Both the position numbers and the translations under genes were made by a program. Below are positions 57,560-64,000 of a stretch of DNA of 64,000 nt, one piece after another. Within the stretch, counting starts at the first letter, position 1. Each line of letters starts with the position of its first letter. The notes beneath the pieces are model-generated. The model ran no database searches and was not told the origin of the DNA. It saw only the letters and a list, made by a program, of their open reading frames with translations. The DNA is from Gemmatimonadota bacterium (GTDB taxonomy: Bacteria > Gemmatimonadota > Gemmatimonadetes > Longimicrobiales > Gaopeijiaceae), in NCBI GenBank assembly GCA_022822445.1, contig JAJEBR010000097.1, positions 60,068 to 124,067 of the forward strand, read 5' to 3'.

Positions 57560-58078
57560 TCATTTCAATGCATCGCCGACCCTATCGCCGCAAGCGACAG
57601 CGCGAATCAACTCGTTCCGACTGCCGATCACCACTCGATACTCGCTCCGGGTCAGCAACAGGGATACGTGCCGCTGCATCGAACCGTAACCCAGGACCGG
57701 GCGCAGGCTGGCTCCGTCACCGCCGACTGCTGACATCAGCTTGCGGGCGACATCGGCTCCGCACTGGATCTGCTCGTGAATCGCCTCCAGATCGCGGGCC
57801 TTGACCGTGCCGCTCTTGAGCTCAATCGGGACCGCCCAGCGCCGAGGGCGGCGTTGCGCGCTCTTCCCGGACTCGAAGAAAAGAACAAAGTCACACCGCT
57901 TCCGGTCGGACGGTGCCAGCGCGTCGCAACCGTCTACGCGAGTGAGTACGCGCCTCCCAAGGCTCGCGAGCGGCAGCTTCAGGTGACACCCACGATCCTG
58001 GCACGCGTCCGCCAGACAGTCGCGGCAGCACGACTCGAGTCGGCTCGGATTCCCTCTGTCCAGCTCGCCAGCGATCAG
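57560..58078 (-). CDS. Small Cys-rich PD-(D/E)XK-like protein partnered with the AAA ATPase, no canonical start codon
   Basis: The open frame runs from CTG at 58078, overlapping the ATPase stop (CTGA), to TGA at 57560: 172 residues. The only ATG, GTG or TTG codons lie far inside the protein, so CTG, or the ATC right after it, is the presumed start, directly behind AGGAGGA. An N-terminal Cys cluster (C17, C18, C21, C26, C31) suggests a metal knuckle. A nuclease-like core follows: CDFVLFFES (D63) then VPIELKSG (E86, K88), the D-...-E-x-K pattern of the PD-(D/E)XK superfamily, with a QIQCGADVARKLM helix. The coupled ATPase upstream points to an ATPase-nuclease pair. Family name unknown to me. 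Confidence 0.65.
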   Translation of the reverse strand: MIAGELDRGNPSRLESCCRDCLADACQDRGCHLKLPLASLGRRVLTRVDGCDALAPSDRKRCDFVLFFESGKSAQRRPRRWAVPIELKSGTVKARDLEAIHEQIQCGADVARKLMSAVGGDGASLRPVLGYGSMQRHVSLLLTRSEYRVVIGSRNELIRAVACGDRVGDALK

Positions 58079-59580
58079 TCCTCCTGAAGCCGGCTATCAA
58101 TCGTCGCCCAGTCGTCGTACAGCGCCCGGGAGACATCGGGAAAGCCTGCGTCGTACATGCCGCTCTCGGAATCGAGTGGGATCTCGGTGGTCTTGCTGCC
58201 AGGATCGCCGGGCTCGAAGAGCCAGGCGCCGACGCTTGCACTGTGCAGCACCGCGCCTTCGGCAAGATCGTCTGGTCGTCGGTCGGACAGTTCCGATGCT
58301 CGAACGATGTTAGCCAGCGCCGACAGGATCCACTCGCTGTGCGTTGTCATCAGCACGCGAACGCCAGCCGCGACGATTCGGGCGATCGCCTTCATGAAGC
58401 TGACCTGCATGGCCGGATGCATGTGCGCCTCCGGCTCCTCGATGATGATGGTTGAACCCGGCGTTGCGTAGTGACGGAGATAGAGCACCAGCGGGATCAT
58501 CTGGGTCGTCAGAGACGATGCCTGGCTCAATGGCAGGTCCCGGTCCCAACCCACAGGCCGGAAGGCGATCACGGGCGAGGCGGTCTTGGCCGGACCCTCC
58601 GCTTGCACCGAGCCGCGGAGGATCTTCTCCTCAAACAGCAGGGCAAGGGGCTCGCCGACTCGCGATCCAGTGGTTCGCCGAGGAAGATCCACGAACATGT
58701 CTCTAAGGAATTCACGCATGGCGCCGGGAACGGGACCGCGGTTGCGAGGCCCGTTGTCACCCATGCGATCGATTGCCGAGCCGAGGATCGCGGCCTGGGC
58801 CTCGATAGCTCCCGAGCGGCCTGCGGGCAGGTACCAGGCCGGACGCGACGCCGACCCCACGGTGCCGGGCTGTACCAGGCTGAGCAGGGTGATCAGCAGC
58901 CCGCTGTGACTTACCGAGAACTCGTCGTCGTCACCGGCGGGCGAAAACAAGAGGCCGGCGCCCCGGCCGGTTCGGCGGAACATTTCCCCCTTGTTCAGCC
59001 ACAGTGTCGCGTCGTGAGGGATCACCGCTTCACAGTAAAGCTTGTCGTCTGCGATCTTGAAGACGTACTGAAACGACTCGGAAGAGCCCGCCGCCCCGGC
59101 AGGCTCGTAGCTCAGCGTGAATCGGCAGTCACCGGCCTCTCGCAGGATCAGGTCGACCATCGACTCAGCGCCGAACACGTCCAGCAGAATACCCGATGTG
59201 TCAGCACCGACATCCGGTACCTCAAGAGCCAACCGGGTCAGGGTGGCAACTTCCTTGTCCAGGGCGGAAGAGTCCACACGCTCTGCGACGGGGTTCAGGA
59301 CGAATTCCTCCAGACGCCGTACCACGCCGGGCAGATCACCCATGCCACGTGCCGCTCGGTTGAAGTCGGACAGCCGGTAGGACCGCGTACGAGCGACCGA
59401 TTGCCGCGCAAAATAGGCATGTAGCGCGTAGACCAGCTTGGCAATGCAGGACTTCCCCACGTTGCTGGGTCCCGCGAACACCGTCAACGGGCGCAGTTCC
59501 AACTCCGCATTCGAAACGGGTCCGAAGTTCGTGACCTCTAGCCGATAAGGTCCGGTGCCGTTAGGCGACTTGAGGTTCAT
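58075..59580 (-). CDS. AAA/SMC-like ATPase (AAA_15/OLD-type)
   Basis: The protein has 501 residues from ATG 59580 (MNLKSPNGTG), where the domain begins; a GTG at 59697 would add 39 low-complexity residues. The N-terminal strand pair YRLEVTNFGPVSNAELELRPLTVFAG leads to Walker A GPSNVGKSCIAKL. The C-terminal half has the ABC-like SSLTTQMIPLVLYLR helix, Walker B STIIIEEPEAHMHP, and the TTHSEWILSALAN sensor. This is the layout of single-domain SMC-like ATPases in many antiphage systems (PARIS AriA, Septu PtuA, Gabija GajA without its TOPRIM). No TOPRIM or HNH is fused. Its stop is translationally coupled to the nuclease-like gene. Confidence 0.85.
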   Translation of the reverse strand: MNLKSPNGTGPYRLEVTNFGPVSNAELELRPLTVFAGPSNVGKSCIAKLVYALHAYFARQSVARTRSYRLSDFNRAARGMGDLPGVVRRLEEFVLNPVAERVDSSALDKEVATLTRLALEVPDVGADTSGILLDVFGAESMVDLILREAGDCRFTLSYEPAGAAGSSESFQYVFKIADDKLYCEAVIPHDATLWLNKGEMFRRTGRGAGLLFSPAGDDDEFSVSHSGLLITLLSLVQPGTVGSASRPAWYLPAGRSGAIEAQAAILGSAIDRMGDNGPRNRGPVPGAMREFLRDMFVDLPRRTTGSRVGEPLALLFEEKILRGSVQAEGPAKTASPVIAFRPVGWDRDLPLSQASSLTTQMIPLVLYLRHYATPGSTIIIEEPEAHMHPAMQVSFMKAIARIVAAGVRVLMTTHSEWILSALANIVRASELSDRRPDDLAEGAVLHSASVGAWLFEPGDPGSKTTEIPLDSESGMYDAGFPDVSRALYDDWATIDSRLQED

Positions 59581-59680
59581 GCGCCAAAGCTGGCCGTCCG
59601 GCCGCGGGTCGGCAAGCCAGCGGTTCCTGGACGAAGGCGGCGGGCGAGGCGCCGGGCTGGCAGGTTGCAGGTGGCGCGAA

Positions 59681-59809
59681 TCACGGCAAGAAATCACGTA
59701 AGTTCAACAAGGACTGCACGATCTGCCGTTCTTGCCGATCGACCACACGTGACTCCATCGTGTCAGGATAGCCGGAAACACTGAGACGATTGGCGGGAAT
59801 CCCGAGCAT
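59681..59809 (-). CDS. Possible small gene, 42 residues, within the accessory operon
   Basis: From ATG 59809, two nt after the stop of the 361-residue gene, an open frame of 42 codons ends at TGA 59681. The product (MLGIPANRLSVSG, MESRVVDRQERQIVQSL, NLRDFLP) has a plausible helix. Nothing outside the tight spacing supports translation. It could instead be the remains of a larger gene, or leader sequence of the ATPase transcript. It has no recognisable family. Confidence 0.35.
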   Translation of the reverse strand: MLGIPANRLSVSGYPDTMESRVVDRQERQIVQSLLNLRDFLP

Positions 59810-59811
59810 CG

Positions 59812-60897
59812 TCACCCCGTCTCAAGTCCGTCGTCAGGCTCCGCCTCCAGCCATCGTCCCTCGCGGCACCAATTTGGCGAGCCACACGCGGCAATTCTCA
59901 GGTTGGGTACACTCGCATCAATGCCGCAATTGGCGACCGCCAACACGTCAACAGAGGCCGGGAGTTCTGGCGCGCATCCAGCGATCATGCTCCCGTCGCG
60001 ATCATGATACTCGGCGGCTTCAGCGTTGGTCAGCAGCAGATTCACCGCGAGAACATTCGGATGATGATCGCCGAGGCGGTTGCTCTCCCCCTTGCTCGAA
60101 ACCGCTCCCTTGAGCATTGCGGTGACGTGCTGTTCCGGAGATCCCCACTGCCCCAGCGGACGCCTCCTCCTGTCGACCGTGTCGTCCGACTCGTTCGAGT
60201 CCCACTCCTCCTCGGCCACCTCGACCGAGAAATGGTCCTCGTACACGATGGTAACGCACTTCGCACTCGCTTCCTCGCGGCGAGATGCATCGCAATATGG
60301 TTCGAGCTTTTCGTCTAGGAACTGGGCAAGCTGGGCGGCTTCGGGCAAGGACATCCGCGAAAAGAGCGGATAATCGTCCTGAACGCTCAGGCCAAGGATC
60401 TTCGAGAGACACTCCTGGAGGAACTGCAACACGAAATACGACTTCCGAGGAACATGGCACTCCACATGCCATCGTTCCCCGTCCACATCGACGGATAGAT
60501 CAGGCCCGCCACCCGGTCCGGCCCACGTCACGTTCCGCCCGACCGCGCGTAGCTTCGCAGCCACCTGCAACTGCCAGAGGAGCGACCAATAGGTGGGGTA
60601 CTCCCCGTTAGTGAGCACCGAGTCCTCGTTCTCCCAGTTCGGGAGTTCCGCCGCACTGGCGAGCTGATGGTCTAGATTGGCAAGGCATCCCTCACTCTCC
60701 TCGCTCCAAGTCCCTAGCCGCCATGCCATGTAGTGACAATAGTACGGCGGGCTCTCCTCAGTCGCGCGGAGCACCTCCATCGAGAACGCCTCTCGAATTG
60801 CCGGGTACCGCCCAAGCCGCTCGTTGACCCGCTCCCAATCGATCAGCTTGTGGACGAAGTGCTTCGTCGGACTCTCGTTGCATGACCCGCGGCTCAT
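59812..60897 (-). CDS. Nuclease-like protein of unknown function in the accessory operon
   Basis: The 361-residue protein starts at ATG 60897. Residues 100-160 (WSLLWQLQVAAKLRAVGRNV, then GGGPDLSVDVDGERWHVECHV) show the restriction-like pattern: a long helix, a strand ending in PD (D133), and a strand with E146-x-H148 where Lys is usual. This is weak evidence of a PD-(D/E)XK-type fold. The rest is helical, with an acidic/basic stretch near 255-275 (EEEWDSNESDDTVDRRRR). It ends PNLRIAACGSP...EPDDGLETG and is followed two nt later by a small frame and then the ATPase. Catalysis is unproven. No membrane segment or signal peptide. Confidence 0.65.
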   Translation of the reverse strand: MSRGSCNESPTKHFVHKLIDWERVNERLGRYPAIREAFSMEVLRATEESPPYYCHYMAWRLGTWSEESEGCLANLDHQLASAAELPNWENEDSVLTNGEYPTYWSLLWQLQVAAKLRAVGRNVTWAGPGGGPDLSVDVDGERWHVECHVPRKSYFVLQFLQECLSKILGLSVQDDYPLFSRMSLPEAAQLAQFLDEKLEPYCDASRREEASAKCVTIVYEDHFSVEVAEEEWDSNESDDTVDRRRRPLGQWGSPEQHVTAMLKGAVSSKGESNRLGDHHPNVLAVNLLLTNAEAAEYHDRDGSMIAGCAPELPASVDVLAVANCGIDASVPNLRIAACGSPNWCREGRWLEAEPDDGLETG

Positions 60898-60926
60898 CTC
60901 GGCTCCGCGAACTGCGCGAGCCACGG

Positions 60927-61484
60927 TCACCGCCTCGGTTTGTCGTTGCAGGCCTCGGCGTTCACCTCGAGGTAGTCGTCGAGGAAGAAGCCAATGAAGG
61001 CCTCGATGTTGGCCAGTTCGTTTTCCCGGGTGGGACGATCTCCGACATCCACGCGCCATGTGGTGGCGTAGTGTTCCTTCTCCGAAATGGGATCCCTGAG
61101 CCATTTCTGAAACGACATCGATATGTCCCTTCGGCCACTGGGCTGCGTTAGGACGGATACCTCCATGCGCGGGAGAATCGTGGCTTCATCGGGGTCGTCA
61201 GAAAGGCCCCACGCAAAGACATCGTCAGTTGCGAGGTCGTGCTCGTCGAGCCTAGTTCGGATGACGTGTTTCACATCTGCCGGAAGATCCAAGGTGGTCC
61301 ACTCTCCCCGTACCTCCGCGAGATGCTGCCCAGAGATTCTGATTGGGGCGCAACCGGTAAACCACTTGAAGGCGCGCTCCTCCCCGAACTGGCCGGAAAG
61401 AGGGGCGGGGAGAACAACGACGAGGACCAGACCTGCAACGAAGGCGACCGGGCGGAACCAGCGTAGCCTTCCCCATGCACGCAT
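60927..61484 (-). CDS. Secreted protein of unknown function
   Basis: The protein is 185 residues from ATG 61484, which leaves a signal peptide (WFRPVAFVAGLVLVVVLPAPLSGQ) at the N-terminus; an earlier in-frame ATG at 61568 is less likely. The mature part has a Cys (FTGCAPIRISG), two repeats of charged turns and a C-terminus rich in Asp/Glu/Asn (FFLDDYLEVNAEACNDKPRR). I do not recognise a family. It lies 29 bp upstream of the nuclease-like gene in the same direction, so it may belong to the accessory transcript. Confidence 0.6.
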   Translation of the reverse strand: MRAWGRLRWFRPVAFVAGLVLVVVLPAPLSGQFGEERAFKWFTGCAPIRISGQHLAEVRGEWTTLDLPADVKHVIRTRLDEHDLATDDVFAWGLSDDPDEATILPRMEVSVLTQPSGRRDISMSFQKWLRDPISEKEHYATTWRVDVGDRPTRENELANIEAFIGFFLDDYLEVNAEACNDKPRR

Positions 61485-61576
61485 GTTCACCTCGGGCCAT
61501 CCAAGACTGGCTACGGTGCCGGTTCGCACGATTTCCATAACGGTCGGCGTCCCTCCTCGACGGATCACCCGATCAA

Positions 61577-61948
61577 TCAGGATTCGGATTGGTTGGTTGC
61601 CCGGTCGCGGACACGGTAGCGGAACTCCCGAATCGCAAAGACGACAGCCAGAACGAAGCTACCCAGGCCTACGGACACCCCCGTTACGACCATCAGCCAA
61701 TAGAGCACTAGCATGACGCCGCCCGACGGGGGATCGAGGTTCGCATCCCCGAACTCCGTCAATACGGCCGCCACGATCATGTACACCCAGATCGCCCGCC
61801 ACCAGAACCACCACTTCCGGGGCGGGTCTTCGACTCCCGCCTTCCCCATCAGCCACCGGCCAAACCCACCCCACGCCAGAAACGAGAAAACCAAGATGAC
61901 GCCGATGAAGACGATGAGAAATACCACCTCTCCAGATGTCATCGCCAT
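61577..61948 (-). CDS. Small membrane protein of unknown function
   Basis: The 123-residue protein has a first TM helix at about 6-28, a basic/aromatic loop (GVEDPPRKWWFWWRAIW), a second helix covering that segment's end, and a third at about 75-105. The C-terminus is basic (REFRYRVRDRATNQSES). ATG 61948 starts a sensible N-terminal helix. It is the first minus-strand gene downstream of the relaxase and precedes the secreted protein gene. Nothing links it to a known family. Confidence 0.6.
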   Translation of the reverse strand: MAMTSGEVVFLIVFIGVILVFSFLAWGGFGRWLMGKAGVEDPPRKWWFWWRAIWVYMIVAAVLTEFGDANLDPPSGGVMLVLYWLMVVTGVSVGLGSFVLAVVFAIREFRYRVRDRATNQSES

Positions 61949-62285
61949 CAGCCGATCTCTGCCTGATCATGGCTTCGCTTGGACGCCTCCAAGCAGTTCC
62001 CGAGGGTGCCTCCCGGCGCGAATCTTGTGGTCGTGCCATTCGCCGCATGATGGAGACGCCGCAATGTTCTTCTCGCGACGCGCACGGATGGACCGGAGAC
62101 CCGGGGCAGAGCCATTCACTCCCTCCTGAGGTGTCGGGTGGCAAACCCGTTCACGAGTGCCGCACTTGAACTTAGCGACCGCACAGCGTGGAGTGCCACC
62201 GCAACGGTTTCCCGAACCGGTGGCTCGGGTCGCGTCATTGGATCTTGCCCCTACCAACGAGGGGCAGAGAGGAAACGCTGCGGTG
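61949..62285. other. Non-coding gap between the membrane-protein gene and mobA
   Basis: No convincing gene is seen in these 337 bp. A 7-bp dyad, GCTTGGA (61977-61983) and TCCAAGC (61988-61994), lies about 30 bp upstream of the membrane protein gene. Base composition looks less GC-rich than the housekeeping region. The gap may hold the promoter of the minus-strand accessory genes and the terminator of mobA. Confidence 0.5.
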
Positions 62286-63479
62286 TCAACGCTCGAACCC
62301 TCTCCCGCCACGCTCGGGGCCTCGGGGCCGGGGCGGCCGGATCGGGATGTGGGGCGTGCTCCGCCCGCGCTCCCCGATCTCTCGCCATGCCCGCTCGATG
62401 TCGGTCTGCGGTTCGCGCCGCTCCGCGGTCCGCAGGCCCTTTCGGTAGGCGTCCCTAACCCTCCGCTCGATCTCTCGGGCGCTGTCGGCGTGTTCCTTGC
62501 CCAGCGCGGCCCGCTCGCCCTTGTGGTAGCGGTCAAGATCCTCGCGCCAGCCGTCGACCAGGTCCTCCCGCCCCCGGATCGCCCCGACCAGCTCCCGCAA
62601 CGAGCGCTCGGTCCTCCAGATCCGGAATCGGCCGCGCAGGGTGCGGCTCTCCCGGTCAAGCCTCTGCCGCATGTCCTCCTGCCGCTTGTGCAGTTCGGCC
62701 CATTCCTTCCGTGCCCGGCTCTCCAGCCGCCAGAACCCCAGCCAGCGCCGGTCCTCCACCTGCTCCCAAAGCCGCGCCTCGGCGCGCCGCCAGTATTCCA
62801 TGTCGACCCGCTCCCGGTCGTCCGGTGCCTTCGTCCGCCGCGCCCGCCCCGGCTGCATGCCCTCGCGGCGAAAGCGCGCCCAGTGAAGCGGCCGCTCCCA
62901 CGGGTGACGAACCACCTCCTCACCCGCCCGCCGCCGCGCGTTGTTCTTGACCCGCTCCTCGCACCGGATCCGGCCCTGTTCCCGCTCGTAGCCCTCGGCC
63001 CACCGCGACAGCCGGAGCTTGCTGTTGCCCAGCTTCGCCGCCTTTCCGGTCTCGGGATCGACCCGGTTGGCGATGACGTGGACGTGGGGATGGCGGGTGT
63101 CGTCATGGGCGACGATCAGCGCCTCGTGGCCGTCCAGCCCCAGCGCTTCGAGGCTCCCGTCCACCGCCCGGCTCATCTCCTGCCTGTCGGGCGTCTCGTC
63201 CTGCGCCCAACTGAGCGAGTAGTGCAGGACCGGCTTCGCCAGCTTCCGGCCCCCGCGCGCGCCGCCCGCCAGCCGCTTGAGGTCGGGGGCCGCCTTCGCC
63301 GTCGCGGCCATCAGCCGCGCGGCCCGCTCCACCCGGATCGTCGCAAGGTTCCGGGTGTCGGTCCACCCGACCCGCTCCGAGGTCTCCGGACGGCGGTCGT
63401 CCGGGTCCGGGGCATCATGCAGGCAGTACGCCGCGACTCCAGCGAACGAGCGCCCCAGTCCGTTGATCTTCGGGATCAC
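62286..63479 (-). CDS. MobA/VirD2-like relaxase
   Basis: The 397-residue protein has a relaxase N-terminus: motif I-like GRSFAGVAAYCLHDAPD with a candidate catalytic Tyr18, and the metal motif III HDDTRHPHVHVIANR (three His). SERVGWTDTRNL is typical of this MobP-type branch, often seen in Alphaproteobacteria. The C-terminal half is a long charged coiled coil (RRAEARLWEQVEDRRW..., WREDLDRYHKGER). It nicks and binds the oriT strand during conjugative transfer. The start overlaps mobC by 4 nt. It has no primase or helicase fusion. Confidence 0.88.
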   Translation of the reverse strand: MIPKINGLGRSFAGVAAYCLHDAPDPDDRRPETSERVGWTDTRNLATIRVERAARLMAATAKAAPDLKRLAGGARGGRKLAKPVLHYSLSWAQDETPDRQEMSRAVDGSLEALGLDGHEALIVAHDDTRHPHVHVIANRVDPETGKAAKLGNSKLRLSRWAEGYEREQGRIRCEERVKNNARRRAGEEVVRHPWERPLHWARFRREGMQPGRARRTKAPDDRERVDMEYWRRAEARLWEQVEDRRWLGFWRLESRARKEWAELHKRQEDMRQRLDRESRTLRGRFRIWRTERSLRELVGAIRGREDLVDGWREDLDRYHKGERAALGKEHADSAREIERRVRDAYRKGLRTAERREPQTDIERAWREIGERGRSTPHIPIRPPRPRGPERGGRGFER

Positions 63480-63820
63480 CGGTCCAGCGCCTCACCGGTC
63501 AAGAGACCAGCCGCGAGTTCGCCCACCCGCTCCACCGCCTCCAGCGTCCCGGCCGGTGCCAAGGCCCCGGAGTTCAGGGCACGGGCGATCTGGTTGAGGT
63601 TGACCCCGATCCGGTGGAGTTCGACCCGCTCCCTGGCGCCGAGACGGTGAACGGCCGCCTCGCGGACCGGCTGCCCCAGCGCCCTGCGGCGCATGTAGGC
63701 ACCCGTCGTCATGCGGGCCGCTCCGGCCCGCTCGGCGATCTCCGCGGCTTCCACGGTCGTGACGCGCACGCCGATCGTGCGGCTCCTGCGTTCGGCCTCG
63801 GGCTTCCGGGGACGGGCCAT
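63476..63820 (-). CDS. mobC: MobC relaxosome accessory protein
   Basis: The protein is 114 residues from ATG 63820, with AAGGAGG ten nt upstream. It has a ribbon-helix-helix DNA-binding start (SRTIGVRVTTVEAAEIAERA) and the MobC C-terminal pattern HRIGVNLNQIARALNSG, LEAVERVGELAAGLL. It helps the relaxase open DNA at oriT. The ATGA overlap with mobA makes them one transcript. The dyads just upstream fit an oriT. Confidence 0.9.
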   Translation of the reverse strand: MARPRKPEAERRSRTIGVRVTTVEAAEIAERAGAARMTTGAYMRRRALGQPVREAAVHRLGARERVELHRIGVNLNQIARALNSGALAPAGTLEAVERVGELAAGLLTGEALDR

Positions 63821-63864
63821 GTTGGGCGGCCTCCTTGTGGCGCGCGGAATGTCGTTGCGGGGGT

Positions 63865-63946
63865 CCGGGGGCATCCCCCGGCCAGAGGTTTTCGTGCAGC
63901 GAAAACATCTATGGACGCCCCCGTGACGCCAGCGTTCTGGAGAACG
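63865..63946. other. Candidate oriT: cluster of inverted repeats upstream of mobC
   Basis: Three perfect inverted repeats sit within about 80 bp: CCGGGGG-CAT-CCCCCGG (63865-63881), GTTTTCG-TGCAG-CGAAAAC (63888-63906) and CGTTCT-GG-AGAACG (63933-63946). They lie immediately upstream of mobC-mobA, where an oriT is expected for this relaxase type. The nic site is not identified. They could equally be operators for mobC. Confidence 0.45.
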
Positions 63947-64000
63947 GGTTCGAGGGTGCGGTCAGGTGCTGTCATCTATCCGGCCTGTTCGTGCGGCATG

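Noticed and set aside
57776..58087. Plus-strand frame of 103 codons in the 57.5-58.1 kb gap
   Set aside because: Opposite the nuclease-like gene, which has a coherent core and Cys cluster, whereas this product has none.

Overview
The window is GC-rich, densely packed bacterial chromosome. Its gene content (RNase Y, the bacillithiol glycosyltransferase BshA, type III pantothenate kinase, the PhoH / 7TM-HD / YbeY / MgtE row, CIRCE-controlled groES-groEL, PadR genes next to membrane proteins with a permease-prefix-like domain) best fits Gemmatimonadota or a close neighbour. That is a judgement from gene content alone; no 16S gene or other clade marker is present.

Layout. 0-17 kb, almost all on the minus strand, is a long conserved row in transcription order: infC-rpmI-rplT, pheS-pheT, a ZapB-like coiled-coil gene, zapA, then a two-gene sulfite-dehydrogenase-type insertion (soxC-soxD), then rny-folD-xseA-xseB-ispA-nadK and recN. 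Most junctions are 4-nt ATGA/GTGA overlaps, so translation is probably coupled. It starts from a textbook sigma70 promoter at 16.8 kb, and infC reads best from a non-canonical AUC start. 17-20 kb: a secreted cyanophycinase-like peptidase and groES-groEL behind a perfect CIRCE operator. 20-30 kb, minus strand: coaX-birA-uppP-bshA-miaA-mutL-tatD-secF-secD, again with overlapping ends. 30-34 kb, plus strand: a secreted metallo-beta-lactamase-fold protein with a lamin-tail-like C-terminus, a DUF3006 protein, a secreted His/Cys-rich protein and a Met-rich beta-barrel. 34-37 kb: five paralogous membrane proteins around a PadR regulator; two of the five are in-frame deletion derivatives. 37-38.3 kb: a HEPN-MNT pair and an orphan HigA-type antitoxin. 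38-42.4 kb: S9 peptidase, short-chain dehydrogenase and VOC protein. 42.4-52.2 kb, minus strand: methylmalonyl-CoA mutase catalytic subunit, MeaB, MgtE, YbeY, 7TM-HD phosphodiesterase, PhoH, AspRS. 52.5-57.5 kb: rlmN, lepB, a LytR_C-domain protein, YqeK-like HD hydrolase and a NFACT (RqcH/Rqc2-type) protein.

57.5-64 kb is accessory. A minus-strand block holds a nuclease-like protein, a 42-residue reading frame, an AAA/SMC-like ATPase and a small Cys-rich PD-(D/E)XK-like protein with no canonical start codon. It is preceded by two envelope proteins and by a MobA-type relaxase, MobC and a hairpin-rich oriT-like region. This looks like the edge of a mobilizable element that continues past the right end. 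The ATPase-centred block is the best candidate here for an undescribed (probably antiphage) system.

Long reading frames opposite recN, pheT, groL, mcm, aspS and others are by-products of high GC and are not annotated.
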